Shown here: in pieces, positions 46,157 through 57,072 of the stretch | Numbering within the stretch: the stretch's first letter is position 1 | Layout: the number at the start of each line of letters is the position of its first letter | Made by a program: the position numbers and the translations under genes | NCBI GenBank assembly: GCA_029747015.1 | Contig: JAKOGI010003121.1 | Location: 1 to 64,000, forward strand | Length of the DNA stretch: 64,000 nucleotides | From: Carnegiea gigantea | Lineage: Eukaryota; Streptophyta; Magnoliopsida; Caryophyllales; Cactaceae | Reading direction: 5' to 3' | The notes under the pieces: generated by a model | Told to the model about the DNA's origin: nothing | The model's database searches: none | What the model saw: the letters and a program-made list of their open reading frames with translations, nothing else

Positions 46157-46442
46157 TGATGATGCTTGATCAATTGGAAACAAGATGCAATCGATCAGAT
46201 TATGATCATGATTAGGAGAGAGAGCAGCTGAACACTCCTGCTCTAGATCCTCCTCATCTTATTGAAAAAACAACACCCCAGTAGACCCCCCCTTCCACCT
46301 TTTATACAAAACCAGCAGAGAGTAAAAGGATATCCTGTAACTAACTAACAGTGTTGTAACAAACTTTGCATAGCAGGCCTTTTTCCTAACAGCCCTTGAT
46401 ATTTTCCTTGATATTTCCCTCCAGCTATTGCTCTCTTCTACA
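46157..46442 (-). repeat. Copia left LTR (3' LTR)
   Basis: It runs from TGATGATGCTTGATC to CTCTTCTACA on the plus strand. It differs from the right LTR by a small number of substitutions and short indels, suggesting a fairly young insertion. Confidence 0.93.
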
Positions 46443-46455
46443 CTCCCCCTCAAGT
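46443..46455 (-). other. Copia polypurine tract
   Basis: The minus-strand sequence ACTTGAGGGGGAG directly precedes the 3' LTR start TGTAGAAGAG. It is the plus-strand primer for reverse transcription. Confidence 0.8.
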
Positions 46456-47390
46456 TGGGAGGTGAATATATTACAAACCCCCAACTTGGAAAGAAGATGA
46501 GAATGCTGAGCTACAGGCAGAATCTTGGTAAAAACATCAGCAAGTTGAGCTTTGGTAGAAACATAGGTGGGCTGAATAATCCTTGTCTTCATCTTATCCC
46601 TAATGAAGTGGCAATCCACTTCAATATGTTTTGTTCGCTCATAGAAAACGGGATTGACAGCAATGTATAGAGCTACTTGGTTATCACATTTGAGTGTAAC
46701 AGGGGCTAAGCCTGGAAGACCAAGATCTTTAAACAATTGGATAAGCCAAGTGACTTCACATGTTGCCGTAGCAATCGCCCTGTATTCAGCCTCAGCCGTG
46801 GAACGAGCAACCACTGACTGCTTCTTGGATCTCCATGAAACAGGAGAGTCTCCCAATAAGACACAATAGCCAGTCACAGACTTTCCGGAGTCAGCACATC
46901 ATCCCCAATCACTATGACAGTAGGCTGTCAAGGTAGGAGCTGACTTGGAGGAAAGTAAAATGCCTTGACCAGGAGATTGTTTGAGATATCTCAGCACTCG
47001 CACAGCAGCATTAATATGCGCCTCAGTAGGGGATTGCATATATTGACTTAAGACTTGAACAGTATAAGTAATATCTGGTCTTGTAATTGTGAGATAGATC
47101 AATTTACCAATCAATCTTCTGTACTTGTCTGGTTCAGATAGTAAGGTACCTTCCTGAGTCATGGAGGTGTTTGGATCCATTGGCAGATACACTGGTTTGG
47201 AGTTGAGCATTCCAGCTTCTTTGAGGAGATCCATGACATATTTCCTTTGAGAAAGGAAAATACCTTGGTTTGACCTGGCCACTTCAATGCCTAAAAAATA
47301 TCTGAGTTCACCAAGGTCTTTCATGTGAAACCAAGTATGCAAGTGATCTTTCACCTTTTGAATGAGAGACATAGAGCTGCCAGTAATAAG

Positions 47391-47573
47391 CATGGATTTA
47401 AAATGTGGCCGAACCGCGATGAAACGTCCGCGTTGGAAAGGTTTTGGAGTTGGGCGATCCGCGTTTTCATGCCGCGATAGCCGCGATATGGAACACGATT
47501 GCCGTTTTAGAGCGATTTTGCCGTACCGCTACTGAAACCGAAATCGCGATCGAAACCGCATTTTGAATCCTTG
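47391..47573. mobile_element. 183 bp hAT-like MITE, copy 1 (in Copia RT)
   Basis: The ends are CATGGATTTAAAATG and, inverted, CAAGGATTCAAAATG. It is flanked by a perfect 8 bp duplication, gtaataag, at 47383-47390 and 47574-47581. The inside is rich in CCGCGAT/ATCGCG words. Removing it restores the Copia phrase YVDDILITGSS. A second full copy of equal length lies at 52724-52906 in the opposite orientation. Confidence 0.9.
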
Positions 47574-49649
47574 GTAATAAGTATATCATCTACATAGACT
47601 AATACTAGTAGATGACCTTCATTTGTCTTCCTCGTAAATAAACTGTAATCTGCCTTAGATTGATGAAATCCAAATGATAACAAGCTAGCTGTGAGTTTAG
47701 CAAACCACTGTCTAGGGGCTTGCTTCAACCCATGTGAAGCTTGCAAACAGTGTTGGAGGGAATTGTTCTTGTTGATTTTGATATTGGACTACACAGAATA
47801 GGCTCCCCCTGTCCTCTATACACTTGTGGGAGTTTCATGTAGACATCTTCTTCCAAGTCTCCGTGCAAGAATGTATTAGTAACATCCATTTACCACACCT
47901 GCCATCCTTGTATAGATGCAACAGCAAGAACAGATCTGACCATGGTCATCTTTGCTACAGGTGCAAAGGTTTCTTCATAATCAATTCCCTTTTGCTGTCT
48001 ACATCCTTGAATAACAAGTCGTGCCTTATGTCTTTCAATGGTGCCATCTGATCTATACTTTGTTTTGAATAACCATTTGCAGCCTATGGCCTTTTTTCCA
48101 ACAGGAAGCTTAGTTAGACTCCAAGTTCCATTCCTTTCCAATGCTTGTAGTTCTATGCTCATAGCATCACACCAGATTTGACTTTGAACAGCTTCTGCAA
48201 ACGAGCTAGGATCTTGCTGTCTGTCAATAGGAGACAAGAAGGCTTGATATTTAGGGCTGAGATGTGTAACAGTCACTTGATGTGCTGCAGGATATATGAT
48301 CTTGTTCTGAGTTGTGACTGCAGGAGTCACATAATCAGATAGCCATTGAGGCTTATTGGGTTGTCTAACAGGTCTTCGTGTGCCTGGCATAGATGTGGAG
48401 GGCACAGTGAGAGGCTGGTGGTGTGAGTGCTCCTATCCAGAAGCTGTATTCTTAGCACCATGAGGGACTGAAGTATCAGATGCTAAGTGCACATTCTGAC
48501 CATGGTCTGCTAAATCTGTAGGTGACAGATTAATATATGACTCATCAAAATATACTTTAGGTGTCATGTTGATTGGTGTCGATAGCATATATGCTGTGGC
48601 ACTGTCCTTATGAAAAGGAAAAATGTGCTCCTCAAATTTCACATCTCTGGACACCATGACTTTGTTGGTGTGTAAATCCAACAATTTATACCCCTTTTTG
48701 GTGGCTGAGTAACCTAAGAACACACAAGGAAGACCTCTTGCTTGAAATTTGTCCTTTTCTTTGTATGAGGGAGCAGTAAACACCAAGCACCCAAACACTT
48801 TCATATGCTCATAAGTAGGGGGATGCCCAAACAACATCTCATAAGGTGTTTTGTTGTTAAGCACTGGAGTAGGCAGTCTATTGATGATATATGCTGCTGT
48901 TAATACACAATCTCCCCAGAAGTTAAGAGGTAGATGTGCTTGAAATCTTAGTGCTCTAAATATCTCCAAGAGATGTCTATGTTTTCTCTCAACACGGCCA
49001 TTTTGTTGTGGCCTGTCAACACATGAAGTTTGATGTATAATGCCAAGACTGTTAAAAAATTGCTGACAGGTTTCACTATGGAACTCAAGTGCATTATCAG
49101 ATCTGACCACTTTAACTGTGGCCTAAAATTGTGTAGATACAAATTTCATGAATTATTGGAATGTAGACAGTGCCTGTGACTTGTGTTCAGCAAGTATACC
49201 CAAGTTGCTCGAGTACAATCATCAACAAGAGTCAAAAAATATCTATACTCCTCATATGTAGGAACTCTATATGGTCCCCATATATCCATGTGTATCATTT
49301 CACACACATTGGTACTCTTACTAGAACTAGACATATAAGATTGCCTAGTAAACTTTGCCATTGGACAAGTCACACACACTTTATTGTCTTCCACTTTGAG
49401 TTGAAGATTTGAAATAAGCTTCAGCTTCTTCAAGGGGGCATGACCAAGTCTCTTATGCCAGACCTCAAACGATTCAGAAGCTTTGGACCAGTCAACTGCA
49501 CCAGCAACTAGGATCTTGTCCTTATCTATCTTTAGCAAGCTTTGTACAATGGTTTCCATTCTGCTATCTACTCCATTCAATGGCTGATCTTTGAGATAGT
49601 ATAATCCTCTATGTTTCCTACCAATCCCCAAAATCTTGTTGTTGACATA

Positions 49650-50499
49650 GGCCTTGTTTGGTAAAGAGTTTTTTGGCCTCAAAAAGCTCTTTTTGTGAGT
49701 ATCAGCTATTTGACTTGGGTCAAAAAGCTCTTTTAGTTGTTTGGTTAGATAGCTTTTTGAATTAGCTTTTTGGGTATAAAAAGCTAATTTAGAAAAAGCT
49801 CTTTGGAAGAGCTTTTTGCATTAGCTTATTACTATTCAATATTAAATTTACCATATTACCCCCTTTCTTTTGACATAATTACATTTATTTAGTTAGTACA
49901 AAAATCCTACTCTTCATTTTCAAATGGGCTACATGTAACATTGGACTTTTTGTTTTCGATTTTTTTCGTTGGTTTTTTGATCTTTTGGGACAAGAGTTGT
50001 GGAAAATCATGATGTTTAAATTAATAATTTTAATTTTAAAATTTCTTCAATTTAAGAAATGATGTAGATTAATTAGTATTTTGTGGTGTAGATCTTTCTA
50101 AATGTAATTATGTTATAAATTTTAATTATTACCAAAAATAAAATTAAAGTCAATTAAACAAAAAATCTATGGTAATAAACATCAAATTTGGGTGAAGGTA
50201 ATTGTAATTTTATATATTTCACCAGTCACAATCTATAATTCACAATTCATGTTAAAAAGAAAAATGAAAATGCAATAAAAATAATTATGTTATTAAAAAA
50301 GTAATGAAGTTTAGTTAAGGGGTACAAGGGAAATTTCACTAAATAAGCTTGTTAGAAACAGCTAATGTTACCAAACACTTTTTTCAGAAACAGCTAACGC
50401 AATCAGCTAAGTCAAACAGCTAATACAATCAGCTAACAGCTAACAGCTAATTTAATTAGCTAACAGCTAACAGCTAACAGCTGATTGCCAAACAGGGCC
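49650..50499. mobile_element. 850 bp Tourist/Harbinger-like element in Copia
   Basis: Terminal inverted repeats are GGCCTTGTTTGG and GGCCCTGTTTGG (right end inverted), with 3 bp ata on both sides (49647-49649, 50500-50502). Removing the element and one ata restores the Copia frame IQDYVNNKIL on the minus strand. The right end is a tandem of agctaac units and the left end has related aaaagctcttt units. The middle is AT-rich without a transposase. A 3 bp duplication suits the Harbinger or CACTA superfamilies. The ends look like Tourist MITEs. Confidence 0.82.
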
Positions 50500-50923
50500 A
50501 TAATCCTGTATTACACAGAATTTAGGATGAAAAATGACCACACAATTGCTATCTCTTGTCAGTTTGGGAATGGACAGCAAATTATACTTGAAGACAGGTA
50601 CATACAGAACATCTTGCAATTCTATTTCTGCAGACAATTTGACTTTGCCTATTGAAGATATTTCAGAGGAGTTAACATTTGGCAAAGCAATTGTGGATTT
50701 CTCATGGAGCACCTTGATATCACTTAAGTGCTCTGTATTATAAGTCATATGGTCATCTGGATTCTGGATCACAATGATGATGAAACGTGATTGATTGAGG
50801 ATGATATTCAACCAATCGAATGGAAAAACAAACTTTATGAAATCAGAGTTAAGCTTGATCAATGATGACTCAAATCATATGATCGAATTGAAGAAGAAAA
50901 AAAATGTGAATCAGAATTTGACT

Positions 50924-50935
50924 GCTCTGATACCA
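50924..50935 (-). other. Copia primer-binding site
   Basis: TGGTATCAGAGC on the minus strand directly abuts the 5' LTR end CATCGTCA. It is complementary to the 3' end of initiator tRNA-Met, the usual plant Copia primer. Confidence 0.9.
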
Positions 50936-51223
50936 TGACGATGTTTGATCAATTGGAAACAAGATGCAATCGATCAGATTATGATCATGATTAGGAGAGA
51001 GAGCAGATGAACACTCCTGCTCTAGATCCTCCTCATCTTATTGAAAAAACAACAACCCGGTACAGACCCCCCCTTCCACCTTTTATACAAAACCAGCAGA
51101 GAGTAAAAGGATATCCTATAACTAACTAACAGTATTGTAACAAACCTTGCATAACTGGCCTTTTTCCTAACAGCCCTTGATATTTTCCTTGATATTTCCC
51201 TCCAGCTATTGCTCTCTTCTACA
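50936..51223 (-). repeat. Copia right LTR (5' LTR)
   Basis: It runs from TGACGATGTTTGATC to CTCTTCTACA on the plus strand and is followed by the target duplication gaaga at 51224-51228. It is the partner of the LTR at 46157-46442. Confidence 0.93.
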
Positions 51224-51764
51224 GAAGATGTTCAGTGAAACCAGATTGCTGACACCACCATTCAGAGGTAATAAAGCAGTATCTGCCCTACAGAATAGAA
51301 AACAGAAACGCAAGGAATTGGGATTGCCTATGCCTTCACTACCACTTGTAGCTTAGATGTCTCTGATTTCAGGGATTACCACGGCCAACATACGTACCAC
51401 ATTTTCTGAAAAAAGGGTTTCATCTCAAGGCAACAGCTCGCATCACTGAGTCAACTAAGCTACTCAACTCAGCTACAAGTACACAACACAGCTATTGAAT
51501 CAAATTACTGAAAACTAACAGAATTTCATGTAAAATCCGCTTAAAATGTTCATTTCTACAATCACCCAACAATGTTCTCAGAGAGATAAAGCACTCGCAC
51601 GAGAAAATTCCGACCGGGTATCTGAAATTCCAAATACAGATGTAAATTTGAATGGAAATGTTTGAAATTAAGCAGAACCCGTAGCAATTAAGCATGAACT
51701 TTGCGCATTATATGGAAACAATACAAACCCAGAAAAATAAAATCAATCAGAGCTGAAGGAGTAC

Positions 51765-51860
51765 CTGTAAATGTTCCTTAAAAATCCACAGAGAGGAGGA
51801 GAGGGAGACGCAGAGGCAGAGGCAGAGGGAGAGGGAGCGGAGGCTTCCTTGGCGGAAGAA
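51765..51860 (-). promoter_or_regulatory. Possible leader exon with CT-rich repeats
   Basis: The minus strand reads a (CTC/TGC)-rich pyrimidine tract and then TTTAAGGAACATTTACAG followed by GTACTCC, a plausible splice donor at 51764. CT-rich leaders are common in plant 5' UTRs. The next downstream coding exon on this strand is FTSH exon 1, whose ATG follows a possible acceptor, so a long 5' UTR intron spanning the Copia is conceivable. This is inference only. Confidence 0.3.
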
Positions 51861-52723
51861 GGCTGAGGTGGGTAAAATAGAGTGCTTCAGAGGAACTGGA
51901 TGTGGTTCCTAAGTGGTTACGTGGCACCGTTGGTATGGCTATATCTGCCCCTAGACTTGAGATTTTTATACAGGAATGTTTTGTCCTTCACTCCTTTCGT
52001 TTCTTGCGTTTTGCTGGTGTTCTTTTAGTTTTTTCTGGCATAGTGCTATGAGTGTCTTTTAACTGAATTTTTAAAAATTTTAAGAATTGTTATCTAGATT
52101 TTTTCCAGATTGTTTAAAAATCATCAGCCAACAGATGCCCAGAACACCTGTATTGATCAAGTGAATCTATCCATGCATATTAAGACCTAGGTACATTTTT
52201 TAGGGTTCTTGTAAATTGCTCATCAATAAGATCTTTGCATTTGCGGCCGATAATTGAAAATATCCCTCATACGCGGCCTACTCCTTACTAACTATATTGA
52301 ATTTGTTAGCACTTATATATTGCTTTATTAAAAAAACGATATTCATTTTGGATGAAACTTACATAATGCATATAACCAAATAATGATTAAATTGTGTAAA
52401 TTATTCGCATTACAAGAGGAAAAAGGTCCTAAGTGAGGACTATATTATACTTGAAAATTATAATGGATCAACATTAAGTCGATTATAAAATATGTGATAA
52501 CTGGAAAATAAAGTATCTTCATAAAAATAGATAATTTCTGAACTTAGAACTCAAAATAAATCATTCAAAATAAGGCAATAAACTCTTTGAACACAATTCG
52601 AGTCAATACAATCCAATTTAGTTGTTGACAATTCAATTTAGTTGTTTTATTACATAGAATGTTTTGTATCTATCTCACATTTGATTTGACATTCTTTTGC
52701 TCATATCATTTTATACTTGCTTT

Positions 52724-52906
52724 CAAGGATTCAAAATGCAGTTTCGGTCGGAATTTCGGTTTCAACAACGAAGCGGCAAAATCGCTCTAATACCGCAATC
52801 GCGTTCCATATCTCAGCTATTGCAACATGAAAACGCGGTTCGTCCAATTCCAAAACCTCTCCAACACGGCCATTTTGTTGCGGTTCGCCCACATTTTAAA
52901 TCCATA
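52724..52906. mobile_element. 183 bp hAT-like MITE, copy 2
   Basis: It runs from CAAGGATTCAAAATG to CATTTTAAATCCATA, flanked by cttgcttt (52716-52723) and cttgcctt (52907-52914), an 8 bp duplication with one mismatch. Reverse-complemented, it matches copy 1 at 47391 along its length with dispersed substitutions. No coding capacity. Confidence 0.88.
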
Positions 52907-53356
52907 CTTGCCTTATTAACTTTGTGAGAAAATGTTTCTAATGCAACTTTTTTCATCACAAGAGGTCCTATGAAAGCAGATTTCACATTGAAAGTTGCTA
53001 TCTTCTATGTCAAGATACCCATGGGCATTTAATACATCATTTTTAAATTCACAGCATACAAGTCTTCCAAAAAGAGTGAATCAAAAGTCAGGCACACACT
53101 CCTAATCGAGATTTGAAGAGCATGAATAACAAGAAAATGCCGAAGCCTTAATATTCTAGTTAGTAAACATGGGTCCTAAAATTTTCAATATGGAAATAGT
53201 GGCATTATACTTCAATTTCATTGTTTCTTTAATCATACTCTGCCTAAGCAACAGAACAGAACCCCTTTACTCCATTCATAACAGATGCGCACCCCATTGA
53301 CCTACCCAACCCAAATAACCATCACAACTTGCACATATACCCTAAAGAGTTTAGGC

Positions 53357-55391
53357 TTAGATTCTAGGCTCCCCACGGAAGACTTCATTTACAGTTTGAA
53401 TAAGTGAAAGTAGCTCATCTTCAAACAAACCATGACCAGCAGGCAAAGCCACTGCTCTGTTCCCATTCCCACTTCCATTTTCCTTAATCCTCTCACAAAA
53501 AACAGACCTACAAACCGGGCATTGTCCGTGACTCTGGACCCAAGGCACAATGCAGTCCTCATGGAACATATGATCACACGGTGTAAGCATAACTTCTTCT
53601 CCAGCCCCAAAATCCTCCAAACAAACAGCACATCTTTTGCCCTCATCCGATTTCTTCTTGTTTTTTGAGTCCATCATCTCCTGGGCGTTGTTGGGATCGT
53701 GGTTGAGGTCTCTGTAGTATAAGCTCACTCGCCTTGATAGCATCATCTTGGCAGGTGTTGGGTTGTAGACTTCTTTCTTGAGCTTTTTCAGGACTTGCTC
53801 TTGTTCATCTCTGGTTAGCTTTGATTCATTTTCAGTCCCTGAAAGTGTATGTGTGTTGATCATCTCTTGGTTGAGGGATAATCTGGAGGTAAGCGTGTGC
53901 GAGAATGGAAATCTGGGGCTTGTTCCATTGATGTGGCTGCCTATGACGATCACTTGTGGTGGGATCCTCGGCACAGGAGGAGGGTTTGTGGGAATGCTGC
54001 AGTTTTTTCATACAATAGTTAAATCATTCATTAAATGGTACATGCCAAACAATGCAAGCTTTATTTCTAACCATGGGATTCAACTTATCATTATCCAACT
54101 ACGGGAATCTGAACTTGTTAGATACACATTGCTTTGTTCCTAGTCTTAGGGTCTGTTCTTTTCGTGGGTAAATTGGAGTGAGTAAAAGGGTGAAGTGGGT
54201 CGAAGTAAGTTGAGGCAGGTTGAAGTACGTTGAAGTGGGTTGAATTTTTTTTATGTGATAAATTGAACTTGGTTAAAATAATGGAAGTGGGTTGAAGTAG
54301 GTTGAAGTGGGATAAAGTAGGTTGAAGTGGATTGAGGTTGGTATTTTAGAATTGACTCACGAAAAGAACAAGCCCTTAAGCCTCCCACTGAAACAAGCTT
54401 TTAGAAGAACCAGTTTTACACTTCTTACTGTTAATATTGTCAGTTGTTCATTTCTAGAATATCTTTGACAAAGAAAAAGATTGATATTGGTTTATTCTTT
54501 TCCAATGAATTATAGATAACTAGAAACTAGGTTGCAAAGTATGAATATAGTCGACTGGAGTACAATACAAATTGCAAATTAGTTACCACAATTATGCCCA
54601 AAAAAATGATATCAAACCTGTGGAGACCATCCTAATTAGTTAGTTGATCTCTAAATTTGATTAGATTTGACAATTTAAAGCGAGCAATTTTTATTTCAGC
54701 CGCAAAACGTGCGTGTCCTTATAGTCATGCAAACATCCTGAACCATGGTTACAAAGCACTTCATGATGAAAGGGTGGGAGTGCACAAGCAAAAAAAAAAA
54801 TAGCTTTACCCTGTATGGCTTGAAGGTCTTACAGCAAGTCTCTCCTCAAAAAGCCCATACGGAGTTGGTGCACCAATTCCTGCATTGTGCTGTCGTAATA
54901 AACCAAAAACATCCAAAAGTTTTATTTGTGAGAAAAACTATTTTTCCCCACGCTCTTAACTATTTGGCACAAGGAAATCATTTTTCACAGAAAATGCATC
55001 CAAGAAAGTGACTTCACATTAAAAAAAAAACTTGCAAAACAACTTAATTAAAACTGTCTACACTGTTAAACCAACTTCTTTGTCTTACATCTTGAAACGA
55101 GGACCGACGGTGATCCAGTCCAAATGACCTATTCCCAGGAGATAGAAAGCGATTTCTATTCCCATAACCTTGAAGCGTTGAGGGCCAATGGTCTAACCCG
55201 AGCTCCCTATTTTCCGATGAAGGAGAGGCATTCACCTCTCCGTAACCAGAACCATAACCTTGGCGATTTGAGGACCGACTGTCGAACTCGAGCTGCCCTG
55301 GTGGGTAGGGGTTCGTATTACCATCAGCTACATAACTTGCATGTGTTGTAGGGCGAGGAAAGTAGGGAGGGTAATCGTTCCTGTGGTTCAT
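53357..55391 (-). CDS. RING-H2 finger protein, probable E3 ubiquitin ligase
   Basis: Three exons, 55089-55391, 54810-54889 and 53357-53996, join in phase (0, then 2) to 340 aa. The start is ATGAACCACAGGAAC. The last exon alone has no in-frame ATG near its beginning, and the upstream exons solve this. Exon 1 encodes a disordered N/G/S/R-rich region (YGSGYGEVN, GYGNRNRF). Exon 2 encodes HNAGIGAPTPYGLFEER. Exon 3 starts IPTNPPPVPRIPPQ. A charged helix (DEQEQVLKKLKKEVYNP) precedes the C3H2C3 RING: C250, C253, C268, H270, H273, C276, C287, C290. RING-H2 domains recruit E2 enzymes to ubiquitinate substrates. There is no membrane segment. The substrate is unknown. Intron 2 carries a Tourist-like MITE and did not disturb the exons. 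Confidence 0.88.
54149..54375. mobile_element. Tourist-like MITE, 227 bp, in RING gene intron 2
   Basis: The ends are GGGTCTGTTCTTTTCGTG and CACGAAAAGAACAAGCCC, near-perfect inverted repeats. They are flanked by TTA on both sides (54146-54148, 54376-54378), the usual PIF/Harbinger target duplication. The inside is a string of ggttgaagt-type units. It is non-coding. Confidence 0.9.
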
Positions 55392-57072
55392 AATTTGTGA
55401 GATTTCAATTGCGTTGCTTCTAAGTACTCGAATTGGATTTTTTTTCCCCTTTTTTTGGGGTTGGGGGAGGGGATTTTTATAGTTTTGAAAATGGGCGAAT
55501 TTCAAGGTTTTCCATTACTGCAGGCCTGCAGTAAGTATGTTCCTCTTACTTTATTCTGATTTTTCAGATTTGTTAATTTATTCTGAGGCTGATGTAGATG
55601 CTCTGATGTTCAATGGTGACTAGTGAGGGAATATGTGTTACTTTGATGGATGGCAAAGAAAGAATCAAATTCCTTTGTCAGGTGTGAGGATGGTGAAAGT
55701 GGCCTCGGTGGCTTGGCTTCCTGTCATTTTCAGTGTCGATATTTTCATGGTATGACAACCAACTGTTGTCTTCTGTTATGCATAACTAGGAAAGTGCGTT
55801 CTATTTTGTCAAATCTGTATAGGAAATATCAATTACAGAAATTACTCTGGTATTTTCCTCGGAAATTTTTCGCTTTTGGAAGAAAAATTCTAAAATTTAA
55901 ATTCGACCTAGTCATTCATGGCTACGCATATAACCATGTACAAAAGTTGATGACAATAGATTCTACCAGTCAACAACATTACAATGTTTGAAGACCTTGT
56001 TAATTTAAATAGTTGGAATACATGCAAACATCTACTATGCACTATAATCATCTTTGTAATAGCATTTGCAGGAAGGGCTGATCAAAATATTTATTCACTA
56101 TACTATTAGAATAGAACAAGTGTTAACGAAGTTCATCTGCAGTATTTCTACAAGACTAGTTAAGATAATTTTTGAATGTCAGTGATCAAAATAGACCTTT
56201 TCCTTAATTCATAGGTGCTCACCTAATTTAGCGCCTTTTTTATTTGTATTCATCAACCAGCTCCACTGCTGGCTTTAATGAACCTTCTTTAATTACATCA
56301 TTCATCCGTACATTTACAATAATTATCACTACCTAATGTGAATCCGCTAATCAGTCTACCGAGATGCAAATGCGAGCATTCTTACTCACTGGCCAATTAG
56401 TAAGTCCAGTAACACAAATCAACAAACGAGTAATAAAACGTATCCATCCCACATGAGACAGTTGATATGAAATAAGGTTAATGGATTCTCAAAGCATTCA
56501 ACAGATGATTAGTAATATCTGCTAAGTCTTGGTACCCTGGTTTATAATGGGCAATTTCCTACTTCTCTTCCTTTCTATCCTGCCTCTGCCATCTAGCAAT
56601 GCCATGACTACTTCCATGCAGATAGAAACTTTCAAGATCATTAGTCACCACCCGATAAAAGGTCCATTTTAGACACAATACAAGTCTATAGAAGGACAGA
56701 TAATTTGGGCCAAATAAATGTATTGTAGTCAGATTTTCCAAGCAAAGTACATCTGAAATACAGAGCAATAACGACTAGATGAAACAAAGAAAAATAGAAA
56801 AAGATAAACATTACAAGAAAAGTGTTATCTTCCTATGATTCTACCAATGCCTTACTCAATGTTAGCTTCTTACTGACAAACTAACCGATTTTCAACGATG
56901 ATCATTGCTTTGTGACATGTGTTTATCCCAAGGTGTCAAAGTACCTGATTTCAGGCTATAGGATTAGGCCAAAAAAGGGGAAGGCCTTCCAAAACACCAC
57001 AGGTGGAGCCTGTTAAGCATGATTGTTGAAATTCTGCATAGTATGGGCAAGATCATCAGTTTGGACACAGGT
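55392..57072. other. Intergenic between the Mpv17-like and RING genes
   Basis: It includes the RING promoter and leader (just upstream of 55391) and the Mpv17-like 3' UTR near 57000. No further gene was recognised. A 113-codon plus-strand frame at 55650 has no motif and no support. Confidence 0.55.

Larger units (their letters stand above)
46425..50862 (-). pseudogene. Copia pol (protease remnant, integrase, RT, RNase H), decayed
   Basis: From 5' on the minus strand: protease remnant with DHMTYNT and LQDVLYVPVFKYNLLSIPKL (50862-50510), GAG-pre-integrase with WHKRLGHAPLKKL and CVTCPMAKF, integrase with MIHMDIWGP, a DNALEF motif and PQQNGRVERKHRHLL, RT beginning WCDAMSIELQAL and FAPVAKMT, the YVDDILIT box (about 47595), and RNase H with VARSTAEAEYRAIA and KHIEVDCHF. 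It is broken by stops near 48432, 49110 and 47890, by the 850 bp insert within QDY/VNNKIL and by the 183 bp insert just after YVDDILIT. It is inactive. Confidence 0.9.
46157..51223 (-). mobile_element. Ty1/Copia LTR retrotransposon lacking gag
   Basis: LTRs of 286 and 288 bp with TG...CA ends are flanked by gaaga. On the minus strand the primer site TGGTATCAGAGC (initiator tRNA-Met type) abuts the 5' LTR, and a polypurine tract ACTTGAGGGGGAG abuts the 3' LTR. Pol order is protease remnant, integrase, RT, RNase H (Copia order). Only about 180 bp separates the primer site from protease sequence, so gag is deleted. Two smaller elements have inserted into it. Confidence 0.95.
46017..51238 (+). 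pseudogene. Short ORF of unknown function interrupted by Copia
   Basis: ATG at 46017 opens a frame that runs into the Copia target site at 46156. If the element and one gaaga copy are removed, the frame continues 10 bases beyond the element to a TGA at 51236-51238, giving 49 codons. The segment LQQRDLRESDDFLRLYEQLE looks like an amphipathic helix. I do not recognise it. It could be a chance frame or the end of a larger spliced gene. Confidence 0.3.
51239..53356. other. Intergenic between Copia and the RING gene
   Basis: No ORF was recognised. It contains a C/T-rich leader-like tract (51765-51860, minus strand), the second 183 bp MITE, and AT-rich sequence. The 3' UTR of the RING gene probably occupies the last 200 bases. 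Confidence 0.5.

Noticed and set aside
53357..53974. RING protein as a 205-codon single-exon gene
   Set aside because: That frame begins at GTG with a stop upstream and no ATG. Two upstream exons join in phase and supply a proper start.
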